Source: Magnetospirillum fulvum
GTDB taxonomy: Bacteria > Pseudomonadota > Alphaproteobacteria > Rhodospirillales > Magnetospirillaceae
DNA: 64,000 bases
Direction: 5' to 3'
Assembly (NCBI RefSeq): GCF_900108475.1
Contig: NZ_FNWO01000007.1
Coordinates: forward strand, 124,001-188,000
Position numbers and translations under genes: made by a program
In this document: piece by piece, positions 57,767 to 64,000 of the stretch
Position numbering within the stretch: the first letter of the stretch is position 1
How the letters are laid out: each line of letters begins with the position of its first letter
Notes under the pieces: model-generated
Databases searched by the model: none
The model's input: the letters and a program-made list of their open reading frames with translations, nothing else
Told to the model about the DNA's origin: nothing

Positions 57767-57796
57767 TTGTCTGGTCGGGTCGGCTGCGGCTAACAT
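57767..57796 (+). promoter_or_regulatory. Promoter candidate for clpX
   Basis: TTGTCT (57767-57772), an 18-base spacer and TAACAT (57791-57796) lie 43 bases before the clpX ATG. The match is moderate. Confidence 0.3.
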
Positions 57797-57838
57797 ACGT
57801 TTGACGCGGATGCGGGGGGTTGACCCAATGGAGCTTCG

Positions 57839-59104
57839 ATGACCAAGTCCACCAGCGGCGATTCAAAAAGCACTCTGTATTGCTCCTTCTGTGGCAAGAG
57901 CCAGCACGAAGTGAGAAAGCTGATCGCCGGGCCCACCGTGTTCATCTGCGACGAATGCGTCGAGCTGTGCATGGACATCATCCGCGAAGAGCACAAGACC
58001 CATTTGGTCCGCTCCAGCGACGGTGTGCCGACGCCGAAGGATATTCGTGCCGTCCTCGATGACTATGTCATCGGCCAGGACCACGCCAAAAAGGTGTTGT
58101 CCGTCGCCGTTCACAATCACTACAAGCGATTGCAGCACGGCGCCAAGAGCAACGAGGTCGAACTCGCCAAGTCCAACATCCTGCTGATCGGCCCGACCGG
58201 TTGCGGCAAGACGTTGCTGGCGCAGACCTTGGCCCGCATCCTCGACGTGCCGTTCACGATGGCCGATGCCACCACCCTGACCGAAGCGGGCTATGTCGGT
58301 GAGGATGTCGAAAACATCATCCTCAAGCTGTTGCAGGCGGCGGAATACAATGTCGAGCGCGCCCAGCGCGGCATCGTCTATATCGACGAGGTCGATAAGA
58401 TCAGCCGCAAGTCCGACAACCCGTCGATCACCCGCGACGTTTCGGGCGAAGGTGTCCAGCAGGCCCTGCTGAAGATCATGGAAGGCACCGTCGCCTCGGT
58501 GCCGCCCCAGGGCGGGCGCAAGCATCCGCAGCAGGAATTCCTTCAGGTCGATACCACCAACATCCTGTTCATCTGCGGCGGTGCCTTCGCTGGTCTGGAA
58601 AAGATCATCGGCAGCCGGGGCAAGGGCACCTCGATCGGCTTCGGTGCCGAGGTCCGTGGCCCGGACGAGCGCCGTACCGGTGAAATCCTGCGCGAGGTCG
58701 AGCCCGAGGATCTGCTGAAATTCGGTCTGATCCCCGAATTCGTCGGTCGTCTGCCGGTCCTGGCGACGCTGGAAGATCTCGACGTCAGTGCCCTGATCGA
58801 AATCCTGTCCAAGCCGAAGAACGCCCTGGTCAAGCAGTACCAGCGCCTGTTCGAGATGGAGGACGTTCGTCTCTCCTTCAACGAGGACGCGCTCCGCTCG
58901 ATCTCGGAAAAGGCGATCCAGCGCAAGACCGGCGCGCGCGGCCTGCGCTCGATCATGGAAAGCATCCTGCTCGACACCATGTTCGACCTGCCCGGCCTCG
59001 AAGCCGTCGATGAAGTGGTGGTCAACAAGGAAGTGGTCGAAGGCCGCGCCCAGCCTCTCTACATCTATTCCGAACGGCGCGAGGATGTCGGCACCTCCGC
59101 TTAA
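57839..59104 (+). CDS. clpX: Clp protease ATP-binding subunit ClpX
   Basis: A 421-residue AAA+ unfoldase that feeds ClpP. The N-terminal zinc-binding domain is complete (CSFCGKS at residues 15-21 and CDECVELC near 40). Walker A is GPTGCGKT, the pore loop GYVGEDVEN, Walker [11 protein letters not shown], and the ClpP-binding IGF loop reads TSIGFGAEV. The length fits. In alphaproteobacteria ClpXP degrades cell-cycle regulators and CtrA-type proteins. A ten-base-pair hairpin follows 15 bases later. Confidence 0.97.
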   Translation: MTKSTSGDSKSTLYCSFCGKSQHEVRKLIAGPTVFICDECVELCMDIIREEHKTHLVRSSDGVPTPKDIRAVLDDYVIGQDHAKKVLSVAVHNHYKRLQHGAKSNEVELAKSNILLIGPTGCGKTLLAQTLARILDVPFTMADATTLTEAGYVGEDVENIILKLLQAAEYNVERAQRGIVYIDEVDKISRKSDNPSITRDVSGEGVQQALLKIMEGTVASVPPQGGRKHPQQEFLQVDTTNILFICGGAFAGLEKIIGSRGKGTSIGFGAEVRGPDERRTGEILREVEPEDLLKFGLIPEFVGRLPVLATLEDLDVSALIEILSKPKNALVKQYQRLFEMEDVRLSFNEDALRSISEKAIQRKTGARGLRSIMESILLDTMFDLPGLEAVDEVVVNKEVVEGRAQPLYIYSERREDVGTSA

Positions 59105-59119
59105 GACCGATCCGGTGGC

Positions 59120-59143
59120 GGAAGGAGCGGGGTCGCTCCTTCC
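59120..59143 (+). terminator. Hairpin terminator after clpX
   Basis: Perfect ten-base-pair stem (59120-59129 with 59134-59143) and the four-base loop GGGT, 15 bases after the clpX stop. Confidence 0.6.
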
Positions 59144-59183
59144 CGTCGCGGCGGTCCGAGCAGCAGCCGGTGTCCACCGCCCC

Positions 59184-59209
59184 TTGACGAGAGCCGATCT
59201 CATTACAAT
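59184..59209 (+). promoter_or_regulatory. Possible promoter of lon
   Basis: CTTGACG (59183-59189) is followed by TACAAT (59204-59209) with a 14-15-base spacer. That is short for sigma-70, while CTTG-type -35 elements occur in alphaproteobacterial sigma-32 promoters. Heat-shock control of lon would be expected, but the match is weak. Confidence 0.3.
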
Positions 59210-59228
59210 CTTTCGTCATAGGTAGTCA

Positions 59229-59263
59229 CATCGCCCCCGTCGGCTCCGCGATGTCTGGAGCCG
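59229..59263 (+). promoter_or_regulatory. Two mutually exclusive hairpins in the lon leader
   Basis: CATCGC (59229-59234) can pair with GCGATG (59248-59253). CGGCTCC (59241-59247) can instead pair with GGAGCCG (59257-59263). The two cannot form together, and the second ends 18 bases before the start codon. Confidence 0.3.
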
Positions 59264-59281
59264 CAGACCTTACGAGGCAGA

Positions 59282-61696
59282 ATGGTCGAAGCCCCCCATG
59301 ACGACATCTTCCCGGTCCTTCCGCTCCGGGACATCGTCGTCTTCCCGCACATGATCGTCCCCCTGTTCGTCGGCCGCGATAAATCGGTCCGCGCCCTGGA
59401 AGACGTGATGCGCGAGGACAAGCAGATCCTGCTGGTGGCGCAAAAGAACGCCGCCCAGGACGATCCCACCACCGACGACATCTATGCCGTCGGGACCGTC
59501 TCGACGGTGCTGCAATTGCTGAAGCTGCCCGACGGAACCGTCAAGGTTCTGGTCGAGGGCGGCCGTCGCGCCCGCATCACCGGCTTTACCGAGAACGAAT
59601 CGTTCTTCCAGGCCCGCGCCGAATCGATCGGCGAGCGGACCGGCAACCAGCAGGAACTGGAAGCGCTGTCGCGCTCGGTGGTCGCCCAGTTCGAGCAATA
59701 CATCAAACTCAACAAGAAGATTCCGCCCGAGGTGCTGGTCTCGATCAACCAGATCGAGGACGCGGCCAAGCTGGCCGACACCGTCGCCTCGCACCTCGCG
59801 CTCAAGATCGCCGACAAGCAGGAATTGCTTGAGATCGAGGTCGTCTCCGAACGGCTGGAGCGGGTCTATTCCTACATGGAGGGCGAAATCGGCGTCCTTC
59901 AGGTGGAAAAGAAAATCCGCAACCGCGTCAAGCGGCAGATGGAGAAGACTCAGCGCGAGTACTATCTCAACGAGCAGCTGAAGGCGATCCAGAAGGAACT
60001 GGGCGAGACCGAGGACGGCAAGGACGAAGTCGCCGAGATCGAAGAGCGGATCGCCAAGACCAAGCTGACCCCCGAGGCGCGCGAGAAGGCGCTGGCCGAA
60101 CTCAAGAAACTGAAGTCGATGAGCCCGATGTCGGCCGAGGCCACCGTCGTGCGCAATTATCTCGACTGGATGCTGACGATTCCGTGGAAGAAGCGCAGCA
60201 AGGTCAAGAAGGACGTCGCGCTGGCGGAAAAGGTGCTCAACGCCGACCATTACGGCCTCGAAAAGGTCAAGGAACGCATCCTCGAATATCTTGCCGTGCA
60301 GATTCGCACCGACAAGGTTCGCGGCCCGATCCTGTGCCTGGTCGGCCCGCCGGGCGTCGGCAAGACCTCGCTCGGCAAGTCGATCGCCCACGCCACCGGT
60401 CGCAATTTCGTCCGGATGAGCTTGGGCGGGGTACGGGACGAAGCCGAGGTTCGCGGCCATCGCCGCACCTATATCGGCTCGATGCCGGGCAAGATCATCC
60501 AGGGGATGAAGAAGGCAAAGTCGTCCAACCCGCTGTTCCTGCTCGATGAAATCGACAAGCTGGGCGCGGATTGGCGCGGCGACCCCGCCTCTGCCCTGCT
60601 CGAAGTACTCGACCCCGAACAGAATTCCAGCTTCAACGACCATTACCTCGAGGTCGATTACGACCTGTCCGATGTGATGTTCGTTACCACCGCCAACACG
60701 ATGCGGATGCCGCAGCCGCTGCTTGACCGGATGGAGATCATCCGTCTCTCGGGCTATACCGAGGACGAGAAGGTCGAGATCGCCAAGCGCCACCTGCTCG
60801 GCAAGGTGATCAAGGCGGCGGGGCTGCGTCCCGGCGAATGGTCGATCAGCGATGAATCGCTGCGCCACATCGTCCGTTATTACACGCGGGAAGCGGGCGT
60901 CCGCAACATGGAGCGCGAACTGGCCAATCTGGCCCGCAAGGCGGTCAAGGAGATCGTCTCGAAGGGCAAGGACAAGGTTGCCATCACGCCCCGCAACCTC
61001 GAAAAATATGCTGGCATCCGCCGCTATCATTTCGGCGAGGTCGAGGACACCGATCTGGTCGGCGTCGTCACCGGACTGGCCTGGACCGAGGTCGGCGGCG
61101 AATTGCTGACGATTGAAGCGGTCAGCATGCCGGGCAAGGGCACCTTCGCCCATACCGGCAAGCTGGGCGACGTGATGCAGGAATCCGTGCAGGCCGCCCG
61201 TTCCTATGTCCGGTCGCGCTCGGTCAGCCTGGGGATCAAGCCGACCGCGTTCGAGAAGCGCGATATCCACGTCCACGTTCCCGAAGGCGCCACCCCCAAG
61301 GACGGCCCCTCGGCCGGTGTCGCGATGTGCACCGCGATCGTCTCGGTCCTGACCGGTATCGCGGTTCGCCGTGACGTCGCGATGACCGGCGAAATCACCC
61401 TGCGCGGGCGGGTTCTGCCGATCGGCGGACTTAAGGAAAAGCTGTTGGCGGCGCTGCGCGGCGGCATCAAGACGGTGCTGATCCCCAAGGACAATGAAAA
61501 GGATCTCGCCGAGATTCCCGACAACGTCAAAAAAGGGATGACGATTCTGCCCGTCGCCACCGCCGACGAGGTGTTGAAGCACGCCTTGGTGCGGATGCCT
61601 GCGGCGATCGAGTGGGACGAGACCGACGGCGAGACTCCCGCCAAGGTTGCCGCCGATACTGATAGCGCCGCTGTGGGAGGCGTGCTGACCCATTGA
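59282..61696 (+). CDS. lon: ATP-dependent protease Lon
   Basis: An 804-residue LonA protease. N-terminal substrate-binding domain (about 1-205, [20 protein letters not shown]), coiled coil, AAA+ module with Walker [10 protein letters not shown] and Walker [12 protein letters not shown], and the C-terminal protease domain. The catalytic Ser is in [10 protein letters not shown] and the Lys in [12 protein letters not shown]. It degrades damaged proteins and short-lived regulators. It lies between clpX and hup, the conserved E. coli-like order. Its own promoter and a 17-bp terminator make it a separate unit. Confidence 0.97.
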   Translation: MVEAPHDDIFPVLPLRDIVVFPHMIVPLFVGRDKSVRALEDVMREDKQILLVAQKNAAQDDPTTDDIYAVGTVSTVLQLLKLPDGTVKVLVEGGRRARITGFTENESFFQARAESIGERTGNQQELEALSRSVVAQFEQYIKLNKKIPPEVLVSINQIEDAAKLADTVASHLALKIADKQELLEIEVVSERLERVYSYMEGEIGVLQVEKKIRNRVKRQMEKTQREYYLNEQLKAIQKELGETEDGKDEVAEIEERIAKTKLTPEAREKALAELKKLKSMSPMSAEATVVRNYLDWMLTIPWKKRSKVKKDVALAEKVLNADHYGLEKVKERILEYLAVQIRTDKVRGPILCLVGPPGVGKTSLGKSIAHATGRNFVRMSLGGVRDEAEVRGHRRTYIGSMPGKIIQGMKKAKSSNPLFLLDEIDKLGADWRGDPASALLEVLDPEQNSSFNDHYLEVDYDLSDVMFVTTANTMRMPQPLLDRMEIIRLSGYTEDEKVEIAKRHLLGKVIKAAGLRPGEWSISDESLRHIVRYYTREAGVRNMERELANLARKAVKEIVSKGKDKVAITPRNLEKYAGIRRYHFGEVEDTDLVGVVTGLAWTEVGGELLTIEAVSMPGKGTFAHTGKLGDVMQESVQAARSYVRSRSVSLGIKPTAFEKRDIHVHVPEGATPKDGPSAGVAMCTAIVSVLTGIAVRRDVAMTGEITLRGRVLPIGGLKEKLLAALRGGIKTVLIPKDNEKDLAEIPDNVKKGMTILPVATADEVLKHALVRMPAAIEWDETDGETPAKVAADTDSAAVGGVLTH

Positions 61697-61700
61697 ACGA

Positions 61701-61744
61701 ACGATCTGTCTCCCGTCAATCCTGACGGACGGGAGACAGATCGT
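61701..61744 (+). terminator. 17-bp terminator after lon
   Basis: Arms 61701-61717 and 61728-61744 are perfect complements (17 bp) with a ten-base loop, starting five bases past the lon stop. Confidence 0.8.
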
Positions 61745-61777
61745 GTCGTCTTGGGCTCATCATTGCTGCATTGCCGG

Positions 61778-61807
61778 TTGACGCTCTCAAAGAGCGTGAC
61801 TTACACT
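61778..61807 (+). promoter_or_regulatory. Promoter of hup
   Basis: TTGACG (61778-61783), then TTACACT with a 17-18-base spacer (61801-61807). Expected transcript start near 61813, giving a leader of about 50-60 bases. Confidence 0.55.
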
Positions 61808-61827
61808 GCGTCATCCTGACCGTAAGG

Positions 61828-61848
61828 CGGCCGGCATGGCCGTTTTTT
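61828..61848 (+). terminator. Terminator-like hairpin with T6 inside the hup leader
   Basis: CGGCC-GGCAT-GGCCG (61828-61842) is followed by six T (61843-61848). It lies between the hup promoter and the hup start codon, so it could attenuate hup rather than terminate lon, whose own terminator is 100 bases earlier. Confidence 0.5.
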
Positions 61849-61870
61849 CTGTAAATTCATGGGGGCAACC

Positions 61871-62146
61871 TTGTCGAACAAGAACGATCTGGTGGCGGCC
61901 GTGGCCGACTCGACCGGCCTGTCCAAGACCGAAGCGGCCACCGCCGTCGATGCCGTTTTTCAGGCGATCTCCAATGCTCTGAAGGAAGGCGACGAAGTCC
62001 GGCTGGTTGGCTTCGGAACTTTTGCGGTCACCGACCGCGCCGCGTCGGAGGGGCGTAACCCCCGCACCGGCGAAAAGATTGCAATCCCGGCCTCGAAGCT
62101 GCCGAAGTTCAAGGCGGGCAAGGGACTGAAGGACGCGATCCAGTAA
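61871..62146 (+). CDS. hup: DNA-binding protein HU
   Basis: A roughly 91-residue HU-family protein that bends and compacts DNA. NKNDLVAAVADSTGLSKTEA is the N-terminal helix pair; VRLVGFGTFAV, the beta arm with GRNPRTGEKIAIPAS, and the C-terminal KFKAGKGLKDAI are all typical. The TTG at 61871 is preferred because it gives the usual HU N-terminus and follows a GGGGG box. An ATG at 61859 would add four residues but has only a U-rich sequence upstream. Confidence 0.92.
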   Translation: MSNKNDLVAAVADSTGLSKTEAATAVDAVFQAISNALKEGDEVRLVGFGTFAVTDRAASEGRNPRTGEKIAIPASKLPKFKAGKGLKDAIQ

Positions 62147-62187
62147 GCCCCTCTTACCGTTTCGCCGGTCCCCAGGGACCGGCTCTC

Positions 62188-62263
62188 GGGCGGTTAGCTC
62201 AGCTGGAAGAGCATCTCGTTTACACCGAGAGGGTCGGCGGTTCGAACCCGTCACCGCCCACCA
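62188..62263 (+). tRNA. tRNA-Val (anticodon UAC)
   Basis: A 76-base tRNA. Acceptor arms GGGCGGT (62188-62194) and ACCGCCC (62253-62259) pair fully, followed by discriminator A and encoded CCA. The anticodon arm TCTCG-TTTACAC-CGAGA gives UAC (Val). It is the last core feature before the atypical right end. Confidence 0.97.
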
Positions 62264-62832
62264 TTCCCAGGAGCCCGGTCAGATTCAAGACCGAATTGAT
62301 CAGCGCCCCGAAGGGCTGTATTGATCGTCCCTGGTGAAGTGGCGTTTTTTGTTTTGGACGCCACATCGGTTTCGGCGTGCCATCACCCCGGACAAGTCCG
62401 GTTGTATTGCGCCACAACCATCTCCACGCTAACCTTGACAGGACGGAGCCGCAGCCCCACCGTCTATCCAGACTATCTGGCCAGGATGCGGATGATGGCA
62501 GAATCGCGTTGGTCTCTTCAATGGGCTGGCGACCGACCATCTCTTGTTCAAATTCAAAGCGTTATGTCGCCTTGAATGGGGATATTGAGCCCATTGTCAC
62601 CGAAATTCCGAAAAGTCCTTGAACCGGTAGGTCAGGCCGATCATCACCGCTTGGGTACCTTGAACTACTATGCAGTCGTTGAGACGCATCGTCACTTAGG
62701 CGATATGACTGCCGCCACGAGGCGGCCTCCCTCGATGCGCACCCTACAAATCCGCACCCTCACTGGGTTCGCAGTCACCAGCTTGCGGCGGAATCGCTCT
62801 CCGGCGGTCGGCTCGATCAACAGCCATGCGGC
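62264..62832 (+). other. Region after tRNA-Val with no recognisable gene
   Basis: About 570 bases directly after the tRNA. GTGGCG (near 62338) and CGCCAC (near 62358) could form a hairpin around a T-rich loop, possibly the tRNA terminator. The short frames on both strands have no family features, and no integrase gene or repeat of the tRNA 3' end was found. It may be decayed mobile-element sequence. Confidence 0.45.
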
Positions 62833-63328
62833 ATGAACGGCGCGGTCTTCACCCTGTACCGTCAAGGGAACTTGGTCGCGAAGGACGACGAAGCCCAAAC
62901 CCAGCTTGACGCCATCGAAGCGAAGCGGCTGGTGCGAATCGCGGAATGGGAAGACGACAGGCGGGTTCGTCGCGAGGTGCTGCGGTCCGATGGGGAGATC
63001 CCGCTCACGCGCCAAGGCCTCTGTCTGGGGGGGGGGACGCGGGGTCGCTGACCTTCACCTGGACGCCTTCGCCAGATCATGTCCGGCGGAGGTTCTGATG
63101 CTGCGACGCATCAAGGTGGCCTACATCCAGGAGTTCAACCGGATGGAGGAGGCGCTGAAGAACCAGGCCCCGGCTCCGGCGCTACCCGACTTCAGCAACC
63201 CCGCCGTCGCGGCCCGTGCCTGGGCCGAGGAATACGAGCAGCGGGTCGCCGCCGAGGAGCAGAAGAAGCTCCTGGCCGTGAAGGTCGAGGAGATGCAGCC
63301 CGCCTGGGTGTTTTCTCGGGCAGGTTAG
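62833..63328 (+). pseudogene. Phage-regulator-like gene broken at a run of ten G
   Basis: Two frames abut at a run of ten G (63027-63036). The first, from ATG 62833, reads MNGAVFTLYRQGNLVAKDDE and ends at a stop at 63049-63051. The second continues to 63328 in the next frame. Removing one G would join them into one protein of about 164 residues. The C-terminal half (IKVAYIQEFNRMEEALKNQ and AEEQKKLLAVKVEEMQP) resembles the ends of phage Rha/antirepressor proteins, where KxAYIxxFNxME is common. It is a decayed gene, a slippage-controlled gene, or a sequencing error. The family assignment is tentative. Confidence 0.45.
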
Positions 63329-63399
63329 CTCCCTTGTGGATTGCATTATTTCGGACTGCGTGACAATATTACGTATCAATGTCAAAAAGGCCACGGCCT

Positions 63400-64000
63400 A
63401 TGGCGCTTGCTTTCGTCGAGTTACTAAAGTACATCGGGCTGGTTAGTCTTCCATTTACCATTTATTTTGCTTGGCTTAAAATTGGGTATAAGGTTGCTGC
63501 GAGTTATTCATGGAGGTTTAACCGCCTGACTGCATCAGGAATTGGTAGCGTCACGCTAGTCAACATGAAAGATCGTGCGGTTCCAATCTTCAGTATGCAC
63601 GCAGTCATGAATGGAATCGTTTTTGATCTTCGGCAGTTTGACCCACCAATGATCCTCAAGCCATTTGAGGCGACTACGGTTGAGGCGGATGTGATCTCCG
63701 AGTGGCGGGTGAACAAGGAAAAATACAATCTGCGCCCTCCAATCGAATCGAGGGAAGAAGTCGAAATATATGTTTGCACTCACAAAAAAGATATAAAATG
63801 CATACGTGGAGGCCTACCCTCAGCCATCGGCTTTGCCTTGAGGAAGAAGCTCCATTTTGCATCTCCAATTAAGAACAGCTTCAATGGGGTTGTCTACAAT
63901 GACAACGCCATTTTCGCGATTACATACATCATGGATGGACAGCAAAAGACAGCCCTAATTGATAAACAAGGGTTTATCAACTGGGATATATTACCAAATT
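63400..64000 (+). CDS. Membrane-anchored protein of unknown function, cut by window end
   Basis: An open frame with no stop before the end of the window (at least 200 residues). An N-terminal hydrophobic helix (LLKYIGLVSLPFTIYFAWLK) is followed by a soluble region, probably beta-rich (TASGIGSVTLVNMKDRAVPI, DPPMILKPFEATTVEA). ATG 63400 follows AAAAAGG by about nine bases; ATG 63379 is in frame and also possible. Base composition is far more AT-rich than all preceding genes, and codon use differs (many AAA, ATT, TTT), a sign of recent transfer. No family was recognised. Confidence 0.7.
   Translation, partial: MALAFVELLKYIGLVSLPFTIYFAWLKIGYKVAASYSWRFNRLTASGIGSVTLVNMKDRAVPIFSMHAVMNGIVFDLRQFDPPMILKPFEATTVEADVISEWRVNKEKYNLRPPIESREEVEIYVCTHKKDIKCIRGGLPSAIGFALRKKLHFASPIKNSFNGVVYNDNAIFAITYIMDGQQKTALIDKQGFINWDILPN

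Noticed and set aside
61811-62540. Minus-strand frames over tRNA-Val containing MTGSNRRPSRCKRDALPAEL and GDGFEPPTLSV
   Set aside because: These peptides are the well-known false translations of tRNA genes, not proteins.
62692-63015. A 107-residue minus-strand frame after tRNA-Val
   Set aside because: It overlaps the plus-strand broken gene and has no recognisable fold; neither start nor family supports it.

Overview
The window is about 64 kb of GC-rich (roughly two-thirds G+C) bacterial chromosome. It looks like an alphaproteobacterium, most likely a Rhodospirillales-type organism. The evidence is an hdaA-type short DnaA homologue next to a DUF2066 protein and purM, the tig-clpP-clpX-lon-hup series, a class I-like hybrid cluster protein, bacteriohemerythrin and many sensory proteins. 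The genus is inference; there is no rRNA here to settle it. No CRISPR array, insertion sequence or replication origin was seen.

Bases 1-14,750 are mostly housekeeping and transport: the 3' part of cstA with ybdD, an ankyrin-like anchored protein behind a K+/H+ antiporter, an unknown polytopic protein, phaJ, zntB-ppk, and der-bamB-TPR protein, then a redoxin and a small lipoprotein. Bases 14,770-18,730 hold a divergent two-component pair whose kinase lacks a visible phospho-acceptor histidine, a candidate small RNA with promoter and terminator, an isolated cysA and an anchored unknown protein. Bases 18,700-31,210 are core metabolism and cell-cycle genes: hdaA / AI-2E-family permease / DUF2066 chained by ATGA overlaps, purM starting on the same base as the DUF2066 gene, miaA, ilvBN, an EAL protein, cysQ, a structured RNA candidate, an acetyltransferase, a Sua5-type gene and an FAD oxidoreductase.

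Bases 31,296-37,721 form a tight signalling operon: a PhnD-like periplasmic binding protein, a four-PAS membrane kinase, REC-HDOD, and REC with a degenerate HD-GYP domain. It ends at a 13-bp hairpin facing hcp. hcp and a bacteriohemerythrin diverge around a perfect FNR/CRP-superfamily palindrome, which points to low-oxygen or NO control.

Bases 39,941-49,629 are the most unusual part. On the minus strand, in transcription order, lie a FecR-domain exported protein, a CHASE2 adenylate cyclase, a TPR-CHAT protease with an intact His/Cys pair, a metallo-beta-lactamase-fold protein with two cyclic-nucleotide-binding-like domains, and a lipoprotein. This could be a cyclic-nucleotide-to-protease signalling or stress system. 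A Cache chemoreceptor follows on the other strand.

Bases 52,185-55,150 carry an anaerobic ribonucleotide reductase whose glycyl-radical segment is a separate 62-residue gene between nrdD and nrdG, with tandem NrdR boxes upstream. After tRNA-Leu(UAG) come tig, clpP, clpX, lon and hup, then tRNA-Val(UAC). Beyond tRNA-Val the sequence loses recognisable core genes. It holds a phage-regulator-like reading frame broken at a run of ten G, then a clearly AT-richer gene that runs off the end of the window. This is probably the left edge of a genomic island.
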